NCBI RefSeq assembly: GCF_042434745.1
Contig: NZ_JBHLSS010000096.1
Strand: one strand, 5' to 3'
DNA: 14,230 nucleotides
Source: Azotobacter paspali
GTDB taxonomy: Bacteria > Pseudomonadota > Gammaproteobacteria > Pseudomonadales > Pseudomonadaceae
Made by a program: the position numbers and the translations under genes. Positions within the stretch are counted from its first letter, which is position 1, and every line of letters starts with the position of its first letter. Of the stretch, positions 7,688 to 14,230 are shown in pieces. The notes under the pieces are model-generated. The model was not told the DNA's origin and made no database searches. It saw nothing but the letters and a program-made list of their open reading frames with translations.

Positions 7688-8827
7688 ATGGAGGGATTCG
7701 CCTTGTCCGTCCCGTACAGCGGCAGCGCGGCAGCGCGCCGTGCACGCATCCTCGCTCTGGCAGCCGCCCTTCTCCAGGGCTGCATGTTCTCCCCCGGCCC
7801 GTACCTCGACACCTCCGAACTCCGCGACAAGGGCCCGCCGGAAAGCCCGCGCTTCGAGCTGGTGCCCATCACTACCCGACTGGTGGCGACCCAGGAAGCC
7901 AGCCGCGTCGTCGAGAAATTGCCGCCCGAGCTGATCGGCTACACCCCCGGCCCCTATCTGATCGGCGTCGGCGACGTGCTCAATATCACCGTCTGGGATC
8001 ATCCGGAACTGACCAACCCGGCCGGCGTGCAGCAGTCGCCCGAAGCCAGCGGCCGCCCGGTGCGCCCCGACGGCCGCCTGTTCTACCCCTATATCGGCGA
8101 GATCCAAGCCGCCGGCCTGACCATCGAGCGATTGCGCAACGACATCGCCGGGCGCCTGGCCCGCTATATCAAGAATCCGCAGGTGGATGTCGGCGTGAAC
8201 CGTTTCGGCGGCCGCCGGGTGATTCTCACCGGAGCCTTCGGCAAGACCGGCTCGCAACCCCTGACGACCATCCCCCTGTCGTTGCTGGAGGCCATCGGCC
8301 AGGCCGGCGTGGCCGCGGGAGCCGACATCGCCAGGCTGATCCTCAAGCGTAACGGCCGGGAATACCGCCTCGACCTCGACACCCTGAACCGCGGCGGCGC
8401 GGAACTCGACCGCATCTACCTGAAGGACGGCGACCAGTTGCACCTGCCCAGCAACGACAGCCGGCGGATCTTTGTCCTAGGCGAGGTCGTCTCGCCCGGC
8501 CCGCTGTCCTTCAGAAGCCGCAGCATGACCCTGACCGAAGTGATCGGCCTGGTCAGGGGCCTGCGCCAGGAAACCTCCGATCCGCAGGCCGTCTACGTGA
8601 TACGCGGGGTGGGCGATGTCGAACGGGAAACCGCCCAGGTCTTCCAGTTGGACGCCAAGTCGCCGGCCGCCCTGGTGCTGGCCGCGCATTTCCACGTCGA
8701 GCCCCAGGACGTGGTGTACGTCGGCGCCGCCGGCATCACCCGCTGGAACCGCTTCATCAGCCAGTTGCTGCCTTCAGGTGTTTTCCTCAGGACAGGCATC
8801 AATCTGGAGGACGACCTGAACCAATAG
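7688..8827 (+). CDS. wza: Wza-type polysaccharide export outer-membrane lipoprotein (OPX)
   Basis: This protein has 379 residues, equal to typical Wza. Wza forms the octameric outer-membrane channel through which capsule or exopolysaccharide leaves the cell. The N-terminus has basic residues (RRAR 17-20), a hydrophobic stretch and a lipobox LLQG-C with Cys32 as the acylated residue; Gln at -2 is slightly unusual. The poly-export domain holds GPYLIGVGDVLNITVWDHPEL (near residues 82-102) and DGRLFYPYIGEI, followed by SLBB-like segments RRVILTGAFGKTG and RRIFVLGEVVSPG. The C-terminal ITRWNRFISQLLPSG resembles the amphipathic helix of the Wza pore. The ATG at 7688 follows AAGG at short spacing, with an in-frame stop at 7652. 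A Wzc partner is not in the window. The gene symbol is given by family similarity. Confidence 0.9.
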   Translation: MEGFALSVPYSGSAAARRARILALAAALLQGCMFSPGPYLDTSELRDKGPPESPRFELVPITTRLVATQEASRVVEKLPPELIGYTPGPYLIGVGDVLNITVWDHPELTNPAGVQQSPEASGRPVRPDGRLFYPYIGEIQAAGLTIERLRNDIAGRLARYIKNPQVDVGVNRFGGRRVILTGAFGKTGSQPLTTIPLSLLEAIGQAGVAAGADIARLILKRNGREYRLDLDTLNRGGAELDRIYLKDGDQLHLPSNDSRRIFVLGEVVSPGPLSFRSRSMTLTEVIGLVRGLRQETSDPQAVYVIRGVGDVERETAQVFQLDAKSPAALVLAAHFHVEPQDVVYVGAAGITRWNRFISQLLPSGVFLRTGINLEDDLNQ

Positions 8828-8842
8828 CGGACGACGCGCGCC

Positions 8843-10546
8843 TCAGGAGCCGGCATGCTCCACGCCGGCCGCCTGCCCCGGCGCGCCGTCGCGCAGTTCG
8901 CGGCGTAGGATCTTGCCGACGTTGCTGGTCGGCAGGCGGTCGCGGAATTCGACGTATTTCGGCCGCTTGTAGCCGGTGAGGTTGTCGTGCATGTGGCGCA
9001 GCACCCGCTCCTCGGTCAGGCCCGAACCGGGCCTGGGCACCACGAAGAGCTTGATCGCCTCGCCGGTGCGCTCGTCGGGCACGCCGATGGCGGCGCACTG
9101 CAGCACTCCCGGCAGGGCGGCGAGCACTTCTTCCAGCTCGTTCGGATAGACGTTGAAACCGGACACCAGAATCATGTCTTTCTTGCGGTCGACGATGCGT
9201 AGGTAGCCGTCGGGTTCGATCACCGCGATGTCGCCGGTACGCAGCCAGCCGTCGGCATCGAGCACTTCGGCGGTAGCTCCGGGGTTTTGCCAGTAGCCCT
9301 TCATCACCTGCGGCCCCTTCACCCAGAGTTCGCCGCTGCTGCCGGACGGCACCTCCCTGCCCTGTTCGTCGACTACCTTGCACAGGGTCGAGGCCAGTGG
9401 CATGCCGATGGTGCCGGGGCGGATGTGGCCATAGGGGTTACCGGAAATCACCGGGCTGGCCTCGGTGAGGCCATAGCCTTCGAGAACTTCGCAGCCGGTG
9501 AGGCCTTTCCAGCACTCGGCGGTGGCCTGCTGCAGAGCCATGCCGCCGGACAGGGTCAGCTTCAGCGCGGAGAAGTCCAGGCGGCGGAAACCCTCGTCAT
9601 GGCACAGCGCGGCGAACAGGGTGTTAAGACCGACGAAGCCGCTGAACCTCCACTTCTTCAACACGCGGACCATGCCCGGCAGGTCGCGCGGATCGGTGAT
9701 CAACAGGTTGTGGTTGCCCATCAGCATCATCGCCATGCAGTGCAGGGTGAAGGCGTAGATGTGGTAAAGCGGCAGCGGTGCGACCAGGGTCTCGCAGCCC
9801 TCGCCCAAGACGCTGGTGACCAGCGCCCGGCATTGCAGCATGTTGGCCACCAGATTGCGCTGGGTGAGCATGGCCCCCTTGGGCGTGCCGGTGGTGCCGC
9901 CGGTGTACTGCAGCACGGCGATATCGTCGGGCGCCGCCGCGACCTCGCACAGCGTCCGTTCGCGGCCCCGGCTCAAGGCCTCGGTGAACTTCAGCGCCTG
10001 CGGCAGGTGGTAAGCCGGCACCATGCGCTTGAGGTGGCGCACCACGGCGTTGACCAGCACGCGCCTGAACGGTGGCAGCAGGTCGCCGACCTCGGTGACC
10101 AGCACATGGCGGATACCGGTCCGCGGCAGAACCTCCTCGACCAAATGCGCCTTGTTGGCCAGGCAGACGAGCACCTTGGCCCCGGAATCGTTGAACTGGT
10201 GCAGCATCTCCCGGGCGGTGTACAGCGGATTGGTATTGACCACCACCAGCCCGGCGCGCAGGGCACCGAACACCGCCACCGGATACTGCAGTAGGTTGGG
10301 CAGTTGCACGGCGATGCGGTCACCCACCTGCACGCCCTCCAGTCCCTGCAAGAAGGCGGCGAATGTGCCGGACAGTTCGTATAGCTCGCCGTAGCTCAGG
10401 GTCCGGCCGAGGTTGCTGAAGGCCGGCCGGTCGGCGAAGCGCTGGCAGGAGGCTTTCAGCACGGCGGGAATGTTGGGGTACGGATCGGGATCGATTTCGC
10501 CGACCAGGCCGGCGGAATACTTGTCCTTCCAGAAATTCTCGATCAT
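8843..10546 (-). CDS. fadD: Long-chain fatty-acid--CoA ligase
   Basis: This 567-residue acyl-CoA synthetase of the ANL superfamily activates fatty acids with ATP and CoA for beta-oxidation. Motifs in order are the P-loop YTGGTTGTPKG (214-224), EGYGLTEASP (356-365), GWLRTGDIAVI (433-443), DRKKDMILVSGFNVYPNELE (453-472) and the C-terminal SNVGKILRRE (541-550), where Lys545 is the expected adenylation lysine. The opening MIENFWKDKY is typical of Pseudomonas FadD1/FadD2. The start at 10546 is chosen because GGAG lies about 10 bases upstream in the minus-strand leader; the frame runs open further upstream, but that extension is unrelated to the family. It converges on the export gene with a 15-bp gap and is divergent from the PhaJ-type gene. 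Pseudomonas often has two adjacent fadD genes, but only one is here. Confidence 0.95.
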   Translation of the reverse strand: MIENFWKDKYSAGLVGEIDPDPYPNIPAVLKASCQRFADRPAFSNLGRTLSYGELYELSGTFAAFLQGLEGVQVGDRIAVQLPNLLQYPVAVFGALRAGLVVVNTNPLYTAREMLHQFNDSGAKVLVCLANKAHLVEEVLPRTGIRHVLVTEVGDLLPPFRRVLVNAVVRHLKRMVPAYHLPQALKFTEALSRGRERTLCEVAAAPDDIAVLQYTGGTTGTPKGAMLTQRNLVANMLQCRALVTSVLGEGCETLVAPLPLYHIYAFTLHCMAMMLMGNHNLLITDPRDLPGMVRVLKKWRFSGFVGLNTLFAALCHDEGFRRLDFSALKLTLSGGMALQQATAECWKGLTGCEVLEGYGLTEASPVISGNPYGHIRPGTIGMPLASTLCKVVDEQGREVPSGSSGELWVKGPQVMKGYWQNPGATAEVLDADGWLRTGDIAVIEPDGYLRIVDRKKDMILVSGFNVYPNELEEVLAALPGVLQCAAIGVPDERTGEAIKLFVVPRPGSGLTEERVLRHMHDNLTGYKRPKYVEFRDRLPTSNVGKILRRELRDGAPGQAAGVEHAGS

Positions 10547-10841
10547 GCAGCTACTACTCCGTACTTTGGCGCAAGTTGAGTTCTTATTGTCCGCGGACAG
10601 ACGGGCGGGCCGAGGGTAACAGGCCCGGCCGCTCCCCCGGAAGGCCCGCAAACCGTGCCTCTCGCCCGCCGGACGGGCATTTTCCGCGGGGCCGAGTCGC
10701 GTACGAATTGGTGCTCTTTCCGTGAAAACCCCGGCGCCCGGCACTACAATGCGGGTTTTGTGCAACCGATCCCAATCTTCTTGCACCCATCGCCCCGATG
10801 GGGACTCCTTTCCTCCTATAGATGAATACCAAGGAAACTGC
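10547..10841. promoter_or_regulatory. Divergent fadD/phaJ control region
   Basis: These 295 bases separate divergent start codons. For the plus-strand gene, GTGAAA (10722-10727) and TACAAT (10745-10750) have 17-bp spacing and form a plausible sigma-70 promoter. That would leave about 85 bases of leader ending in an AAGGA ribosome-binding site (10831-10835). On the fadD side a perfect 12-bp palindrome, TGTCCGCGGACA (10588-10599), lies 41 bp before the fadD start and could be an operator. I see no clear copy of a PsrA- or FadR-type site. The fadD promoter itself was not identified. Confidence 0.5.
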
Positions 10842-11312
10842 ATGAGCCAGGTTACCAACGTCCCCTATGGCGATCTCGAAGTCGGCCAGAAGGCCAGCTA
10901 TAGCAAGACCGTGGAGGAAAAGGACATCCAACTGTTCGCCGCCCTCTCCGGCGACCACAACCCGGTACACCTGGACCCCGAGTTCGCCGCCCGCACCCCG
11001 TACAAGGAGCGCATCGCTCACGGCATGTTCAGCGGCGCGCTGATCAGCGCCGCGGTGGCCTGCACCATGCCTGGCCCAGGCACTATCTACCTGGGCCAGA
11101 CCATGCAGTTCACCCGTGCGGTGAAGCTCGGCGACACCCTCACCGTGCGTCTGGAAATCCTCGAAAAGCTGCCGAAGTTCCGCGTGCGCATCGCCACTCG
11201 CGTCTACAACCAGCGCGACGAACTGGTGGTCGACGGCGAGGCGGAAATCCTCGCTCCGCGCCGCCAGCAGACCGTCGAACTGACCCGCCTGCCGACGATC
11301 AGCATCGGCTGA
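10842..11312 (+). CDS. phaJ1: (R)-specific enoyl-CoA hydratase, MaoC-like, PhaJ1 type
   Basis: This 156-residue single hot-dog-fold hydratase adds water to trans-2-enoyl-CoA to give (R)-3-hydroxyacyl-CoA, the monomer for polyhydroxyalkanoate synthase. The hydratase-2 signature is visible as LSGDHNPVH (35-43), with Asp38 and His43 as the catalytic pair, followed by RIAHGMFSGALISA and IYLGQTMQFTRAVKLGDTL. Length and full-length pattern agree with Pseudomonas PhaJ1 rather than the longer PhaJ4. The start at 10842 follows AAGGA at 6-bp spacing; the frame is open to 10722, but that extension overlaps the promoter region. It is divergent from fadD, so the pair links fatty-acid activation to PHA precursor supply. 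No PHA synthase gene is in the window. Confidence 0.94.
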   Translation: MSQVTNVPYGDLEVGQKASYSKTVEEKDIQLFAALSGDHNPVHLDPEFAARTPYKERIAHGMFSGALISAAVACTMPGPGTIYLGQTMQFTRAVKLGDTLTVRLEILEKLPKFRVRIATRVYNQRDELVVDGEAEILAPRRQQTVELTRLPTISIG

Positions 11313-11441
11313 CCCTCTCCTCCCGACCGCATCACGCGCGGGGCCGCCTCCCCGCCCCTCGCCAGATACGATGCCACCTGCTTGAATGATCCGGCCCGCC
11401 GGACCGGCGGCCATCTTTGCACAGCAGAAGGAAGCTTCGCC
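11313..11441. other. phaJ-codA intergenic with GC-rich hairpin
   Basis: GCGGGG (11338-11343) and CCCCGC (11350-11355) form a 6-bp stem around a 6-nt loop, but no T-tract follows, so it is at best a weak or factor-dependent terminator after the hydratase gene. An AAGGA site near 11428-11432 serves the downstream start at 11442. No clear promoter was found, so co-transcription of the two genes remains possible. Confidence 0.4.
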
Positions 11442-12680
11442 ATGAAGATCGTCAACGCCCGCCTGCGCGGCCGCGAAGGCCTCCAGCGCATCGAACTGGA
11501 CGGCGCGCGCATCGCCGCCATAGCCGCACAACCGGCGCCTGCCGAAGCCAGCGGCGACGAGCTGGACGCCGCTGGCAACCTGGTGGTACCGCCCTTCGTC
11601 GAACCGCACATCCACCTGGACGCCACCCTTACCGCCGGCGAGCCGGCGTGGAACATGAGCGGCACCCTGTTCGAAGGCATCGAGCGCTGGTCCGAGCGCA
11701 AGGCGCTGGTCACCCACGAGGACATCAAGACCCGGGCGAAGAAGGCCATCGACATGCTGGTCGAGCACGGCATCCAGCACGTACGCACCCACGTCGACGT
11801 CACCGACCCGACGCTGGCCGCGCTCAAGGCGATGCTGGAGGTGCGCGAGGAAACCCGTCACCTGATCGACCTGCAGATCGTCGCCTTTCCCCAGGAAGGC
11901 ATCGAGTCCTACAAGGGCGGCCGCGAGCTGATGACCGAGGCCATCGCCCTGGGCGCCGACGTGGTCGGCGGTATCCCGCATTTCGAGAACACCCGCGAGC
12001 AGGGCGTCGGCTCGATCAAATTCCTCATGGACCTGGCCGAGCGCACCGGCTGCCTGGTCGACGTGCACTGCGACGAAACCGACGATCCGCAGTCGCGCTT
12101 TCTCGAAGTGCTCGCCGAGGAGGTACGGGTGCGCGACATGGGCGAGCGGGTCACCGCCAGTCACACCACGGCCATGGGCTCATGGGACAACGCCTACTGC
12201 TCCAAGCTGTTCCGCCTGCTGAAGCTGTCGCGGATCAACTTCGTCTCCTGTCCCACCGAGAGCATCCACCTGCAGGGGCGCTTCGACACCTTTCCCAAGC
12301 GCCGCGGCCTGACCCGGGTCGCCGAACTGGACCGCGCCGGGCTGAACGTCTGCTTCGGCCAGGACTCTATCGTCGATCCCTGGTATCCACTGGGCAATGG
12401 CAACATCCTGCGCATCCTCGAGGCCGGCCTGCATATTTGCCACATGCTCGGCTACGCCGACCTGCAGCGCGCCCTCGATCTGATCACCGAGCACAGTGCC
12501 AAGGCCCTGCACCTGGGCGAGCGCTACGGCTTGGAAGTCGGGCGGCCGGCCAACCTCCTGATCCTTTCGGCGGCCAACGACTACGAGATGTTGCGCAGCC
12601 AAGGCCACGCGCTGGTATCGATCCGCCACGGGGAGATCCTGATGCGCCGCACACCAGCACGGATCGAACGCCATCGCTGA
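11442..12680 (+). CDS. codA: Cytosine deaminase (amidohydrolase superfamily)
   Basis: This 412-residue cytoplasmic amidohydrolase converts cytosine to uracil and ammonia in pyrimidine salvage. Metal-binding and catalytic residues all appear where E. coli CodA predicts, shifted by five: His56 and His58 in EPHIHLD, His209 and Glu212 in DVHCDETDD, His241 in ASHTTAMG and Asp308 in FGQDSIVDPWYPLGNG. The latter is a strong CodA fingerprint. Related amidohydrolases such as isoguanine or creatinine deaminases cannot be wholly excluded by eye. The start at 11442 has an AAGGA site about 10 bases upstream; the frame is open to 11382, but the family begins at MKIVNARL. No codB permease gene lies on either side, unlike the E. 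coli codBA operon. Confidence 0.92.
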   Translation: MKIVNARLRGREGLQRIELDGARIAAIAAQPAPAEASGDELDAAGNLVVPPFVEPHIHLDATLTAGEPAWNMSGTLFEGIERWSERKALVTHEDIKTRAKKAIDMLVEHGIQHVRTHVDVTDPTLAALKAMLEVREETRHLIDLQIVAFPQEGIESYKGGRELMTEAIALGADVVGGIPHFENTREQGVGSIKFLMDLAERTGCLVDVHCDETDDPQSRFLEVLAEEVRVRDMGERVTASHTTAMGSWDNAYCSKLFRLLKLSRINFVSCPTESIHLQGRFDTFPKRRGLTRVAELDRAGLNVCFGQDSIVDPWYPLGNGNILRILEAGLHICHMLGYADLQRALDLITEHSAKALHLGERYGLEVGRPANLLILSAANDYEMLRSQGHALVSIRHGEILMRRTPARIERHR

Positions 12681-12791
12681 ATCGCCTCGGCGCCCTTCCT
12701 GCGGCCGGCGAATCGGCGACCGCGCGGACGGCGCCTTGGGACAGCATCGCCGACACGCCCGCCCCACTAGCGGAAAGAGAAAAAATCGAAC

Positions 12792-12815
12792 AAAAAAAAG
12801 GCGACTAACGTCGCC
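12792..12815 (-). terminator. Intrinsic terminator of the small CcoM-like gene
   Basis: Read on the minus strand, GGCGAC (12815-12810) and GTCGCC (12805-12800) form a perfect 6-bp stem with a 4-nt loop, followed at once by eight T residues (12799-12792). It lies about 40 bases after the stop of the small minus-strand gene and matches a textbook rho-independent terminator. In the plus direction there is no T-tract, so it is not a good terminator for codA. Confidence 0.9.
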
Positions 12816-12854
12816 CGAAAGTGCCTTGCGTGCTCTGAAATCCGAAGGACTTCG

Positions 12855-12965
12855 TTATTTGTATTTCCCTGTGTCCTTCCAGATGAAATAACCGATCCCA
12901 CTGGTGAAAACGAATATCAACCCCGCGACTGCCGTCCCCGCCACTACTATTTCGTCGACTAACAT
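12855..12965 (-). CDS. ccoM: 36-residue single-TM protein, CcoM-like cbb3 oxidase subunit candidate
   Basis: This very short gene encodes MLVDEIVVAG followed by one hydrophobic helix (about residues 6-29) ending in GIGYFIWKD and a basic tail. The short acidic N-terminus, single helix and FIWKD end resemble CcoM, the small supernumerary subunit described in the cbb3 cytochrome c oxidase of Pseudomonas stutzeri, where it helps assembly or stability. The resemblance is from memory, so identity is moderate. Support that it is a gene comes from a purine-rich site (GAAGAG, ending about 8 bases before the ATG), an ANR/FNR-type promoter just upstream and an intrinsic terminator 40 bases downstream. 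The low-oxygen control site fits a cbb3 function. CcoM genes are usually not in the cco operon, and none is here. A longer 65-codon frame overlapping it lacks these features. Confidence 0.75.
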   Translation of the reverse strand: MLVDEIVVAGTAVAGLIFVFTSGIGYFIWKDTGKYK

Positions 12966-13000
12966 GGCTGGCACTCTTCACCGCTCTCTTCGATGGACTC

Positions 13001-13042
13001 AAGGTAACTGTAATAACGTCTGGAAAAATTGATCGAAGTCAA
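13001..13042 (-). promoter_or_regulatory. ANR/FNR-dependent class II promoter of the CcoM-like gene
   Basis: TTGATCGAAGTCAA (13029-13042) matches the FNR/ANR consensus TTGAT-N4-ATCAA in nine of ten defined positions and reads the same way on both strands. On the minus strand TACCTT (13006-13001) is a plausible -10 element. If transcription starts near 12994, the box centre is at -41.5, the class II position, and the leader is about 28 bases. Activation under low oxygen is inferred from family knowledge. Confidence 0.8.
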
Positions 13043-13078
13043 TATTGCTCAATAGTTGGCAAACAGCATGAAAAAGAG

Positions 13079-13092
13079 CTGACATGGATCAA
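13079..13092. promoter_or_regulatory. Second near-consensus ANR/FNR box
   Basis: CTGACATGGATCAA matches the FNR/ANR pattern TTGAC/T-N4-ATCAA except for one base in the first arm. Its centre is exactly 50 bp from that of the first box, placing it at about -91.5 of the inferred small-gene promoter. It may be an auxiliary upstream site or a chance match. Confidence 0.5.
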
Positions 13093-13418
13093 TCCAGGTG
13101 CGGCTGGAAGTCGCGGCTGGCGCGGCCTCCAGCCTGTTCGAAGTTTCCGGGAACAAATTTGCGACATCCGCATGGATTTATTTCAAGAATCTCCGGAGTA
13201 ATGAAATCTTCATCGACATACTATCCACAAGCAACTTTGCCACTGGTTGGCCATTGTCGAGGCGAAATAGTTCAGGAAAAGCCAATTGCACGAAAATGAC
13301 ACGACTCGACGGATTATGCCTTTCGGCGATAGACATATATGGAACGAACGGCTGCGCGAACCGTTGCAGGACGATCGCGGCGATGCTCCTGCGGCTCGGG
13401 GCCGTGCCTTTGCCCTTC
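13093..13418. other. 326-bp spacer without a recognised gene
   Basis: This stretch is more A/T-rich than its surroundings. Frames run through it on both strands (for example plus from 13098 and minus down to 13178), but none has a recognisable domain, and the minus one is only the frameshifted tail of the broken TIM-barrel gene. A 6-bp hairpin GGCTGG/CCAGCC (13115-13134) is present without a T-tract. It may be decayed sequence. Confidence 0.4.
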
Positions 13419-14023
13419 TCAGAGCTGCGCCAGCAGGAGGCCGGCCTGTCGATGGCGGGCCGGGCGCGCTCGGGGGCTCCGACACCCCGCTCGAGCAACT
13501 GCCAGGTGGGGATTTCCAGGCTGAACGGCAGGTGCGCCGGCAAGGTGCGCAGCAGGCCGGGCAGATCGCAATCGCCGTTGCCGGGGAAGCGCCGCTCGTT
13601 GCGCGCCTGGCGCAGGATCTCGTCCATGTCGTCCGGGCGCGGCCCGTCTACGTCGCACAACTGCGCGTAATGGATGCATGCTGAGTCGAACCGGGCCAGA
13701 TCCTCCAGGCGCGAAGCCGAGCGGTCGAAATGGAAGGCGTCGACCGGCACGCAGCCGTTGGCGCGTCCGGCATTGTCGACGATGCGCATGGCCTGGGTCA
13801 GGTCGCGGGCGTCGGTCCAAAGCATGAACTCCAGGTGCGGATCGAAGCCGAAACCGGCCGCCAGATCGCACAGAATGGCGAAGTTATCGGTCTGCCGCGC
13901 CTCGTCGGAGTCGTTGCTGGCCACCAGCACCGCGCTTGCGCCCAGCTCGGCGGCGGCGAGAATCACTTTGAAATCGGCGACGCGGGTAGCCGGCTTCAGG
14001 CGCAGGATTTCCAGGGCAATCGC
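13419..14023 (-). pseudogene. Sugar-phosphate isomerase/epimerase-like TIM barrel, truncated and frameshifted
   Basis: About 200 codons encode the C-terminal two-thirds of a xylose-isomerase-like TIM-barrel protein. Recognisable pieces are LEILRLKPATRVADFK, HLEFMLWTDARDL, PVDAFHFDRSASRLEDL, HYAQLCDVDGPRPDD and FSLEIPTWQL, covering typical acidic and His metal-site strands. The family usually has roughly 75-90 more residues at the N-terminus. Here family-like sequence starts directly at the inner edge of the right-hand repeat, and the apparent start at 14146 lies inside the repeat. Near 13440-13455 the reading frame shifts: the family-like ending QAGLLLAQL and its stop at 13419 are in another frame, while the main frame runs on to 13178 through unrelated sequence. 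Both lesions suggest a non-functional remnant. The substrate is unknown. Confidence 0.78.
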
Positions 14024-14230
14024 ATGAAATGTCTTTCCGATACCGGACTGGAAAGACTGTGTGATCCTTGGCATGGCTGCTTGCCGAGTAGCCGGACAGT
14101 CCCTGTTTCGGCTCCCCGGCCGAGTCACTTTTTCTTGCCTGGCCAAGAAAAAGTAACCCCAAAGAAGGCCACCCCCTCATCCGGCCCTGCGCTTCGCTCC
14201 GGGTTCCCTCCCTGCATCGCCGCTCCAGGG
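14024..14230 (-). repeat. Right copy of inverted ~200-bp repeat
   Basis: Read on the minus strand this copy follows the left repeat in the same order: CCCTGGAGCG, GGGAACCCGGAGCGAAGCGC, GGTGGCCTTCTTT, the hairpin (arms 14127-14137 and 14144-14154), GTGACTCGGCCGGGG, a divergent stretch, then CACACAGTCTTTCC and a final ATTTCA-like end. It stops at the window edge, so it probably continues outside. Its inner end coincides with loss of the N-terminal part of the neighbouring TIM-barrel gene. Confidence 0.85.

Noticed and set aside
9287..10294. Plus-strand ORF of 335 codons inside fadD
   Set aside because: It is antisense to a complete acyl-CoA synthetase. Its His- and Gln-rich translation is a typical mirror artefact.
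10584..12164. Minus-strand ORF of 526 codons opposite phaJ1 and codA
   Set aside because: It covers two well-supported genes and the promoter region and has no domain of its own.
12805..13002. 65-codon minus-strand ORF overlapping the CcoM-like gene
   Set aside because: It is in another frame, runs through the terminator stem, and has no hydrophobic or conserved pattern, unlike the 36-codon gene.
13084..13299. 71-codon plus-strand ORF after the ANR boxes, with a purine-rich site before its ATG
   Set aside because: The product has no recognisable feature and the start lies inside the second box. The first box fits the minus-strand gene better.
1..14230. CRISPR arrays, tRNA or rRNA genes, transposase or phage genes
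   Set aside because: No regularly spaced short repeats, cloverleaf-like sequences, rRNA-like tracts or mobile-element proteins were seen on reading both strands.

Overview
This is a high-GC gammaproteobacterial window, most likely Pseudomonadaceae and plausibly Azotobacter or a close Pseudomonas. The grounds are a FadD, a PhaJ1-type hydratase, a CodA and a WbpM that read like Pseudomonas proteins, a 36-residue CcoM-like ORF with an ANR/FNR box, and a dispersed-type repeat with a TTTTTCTTG/CAAGAAAAA hairpin. The species is inferred by recall, not shown.

Layout. The window is framed by two copies of a roughly 200-bp repeat in inverted orientation (about 17-209 and 14024-14230). From 496 to 8827 runs a plus-strand surface-polysaccharide block: a DegT-family sugar aminotransferase, a full-length WbpM-type 4,6-dehydratase, a distant GT2-like protein, two tandem duplicated GT2 glycosyltransferases, and a Wza-type export lipoprotein. 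The three glycosyltransferase genes have visibly different codon use from their flanks. No initiating transferase, flippase, polymerase or Wzc kinase is present.

From 8843 onward the content is metabolic. A minus-strand long-chain acyl-CoA synthetase (fadD) converges on the wza-like gene with 15 bp between them. It is transcribed divergently from a plus-strand phaJ1-type (R)-enoyl-CoA hydratase across a 295-bp regulatory region. Next comes a stand-alone cytosine deaminase (codA). A very small minus-strand gene encodes a 36-residue single-TM protein resembling the cbb3 oxidase subunit CcoM. It has an ANR/FNR box at the class II position, a second near-consensus box 50 bp further upstream, and a strong intrinsic terminator.

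The right end holds a broken sugar-phosphate-isomerase-like TIM-barrel gene on the minus strand. It lacks its N-terminal part exactly where the right-hand repeat begins and has a frameshift near its C-terminus.

How the genes work together. WbpM and the aminotransferase plausibly make an amino-deoxy UDP-sugar, the glycosyltransferases would add residues, and the Wza-like protein would export the polymer. FadD and PhaJ1 link fatty-acid activation and beta-oxidation intermediates to polyhydroxyalkanoate monomers. The CcoM-like gene is an independent low-oxygen unit. No RNA genes, CRISPR arrays, transposase genes or phage genes were seen.
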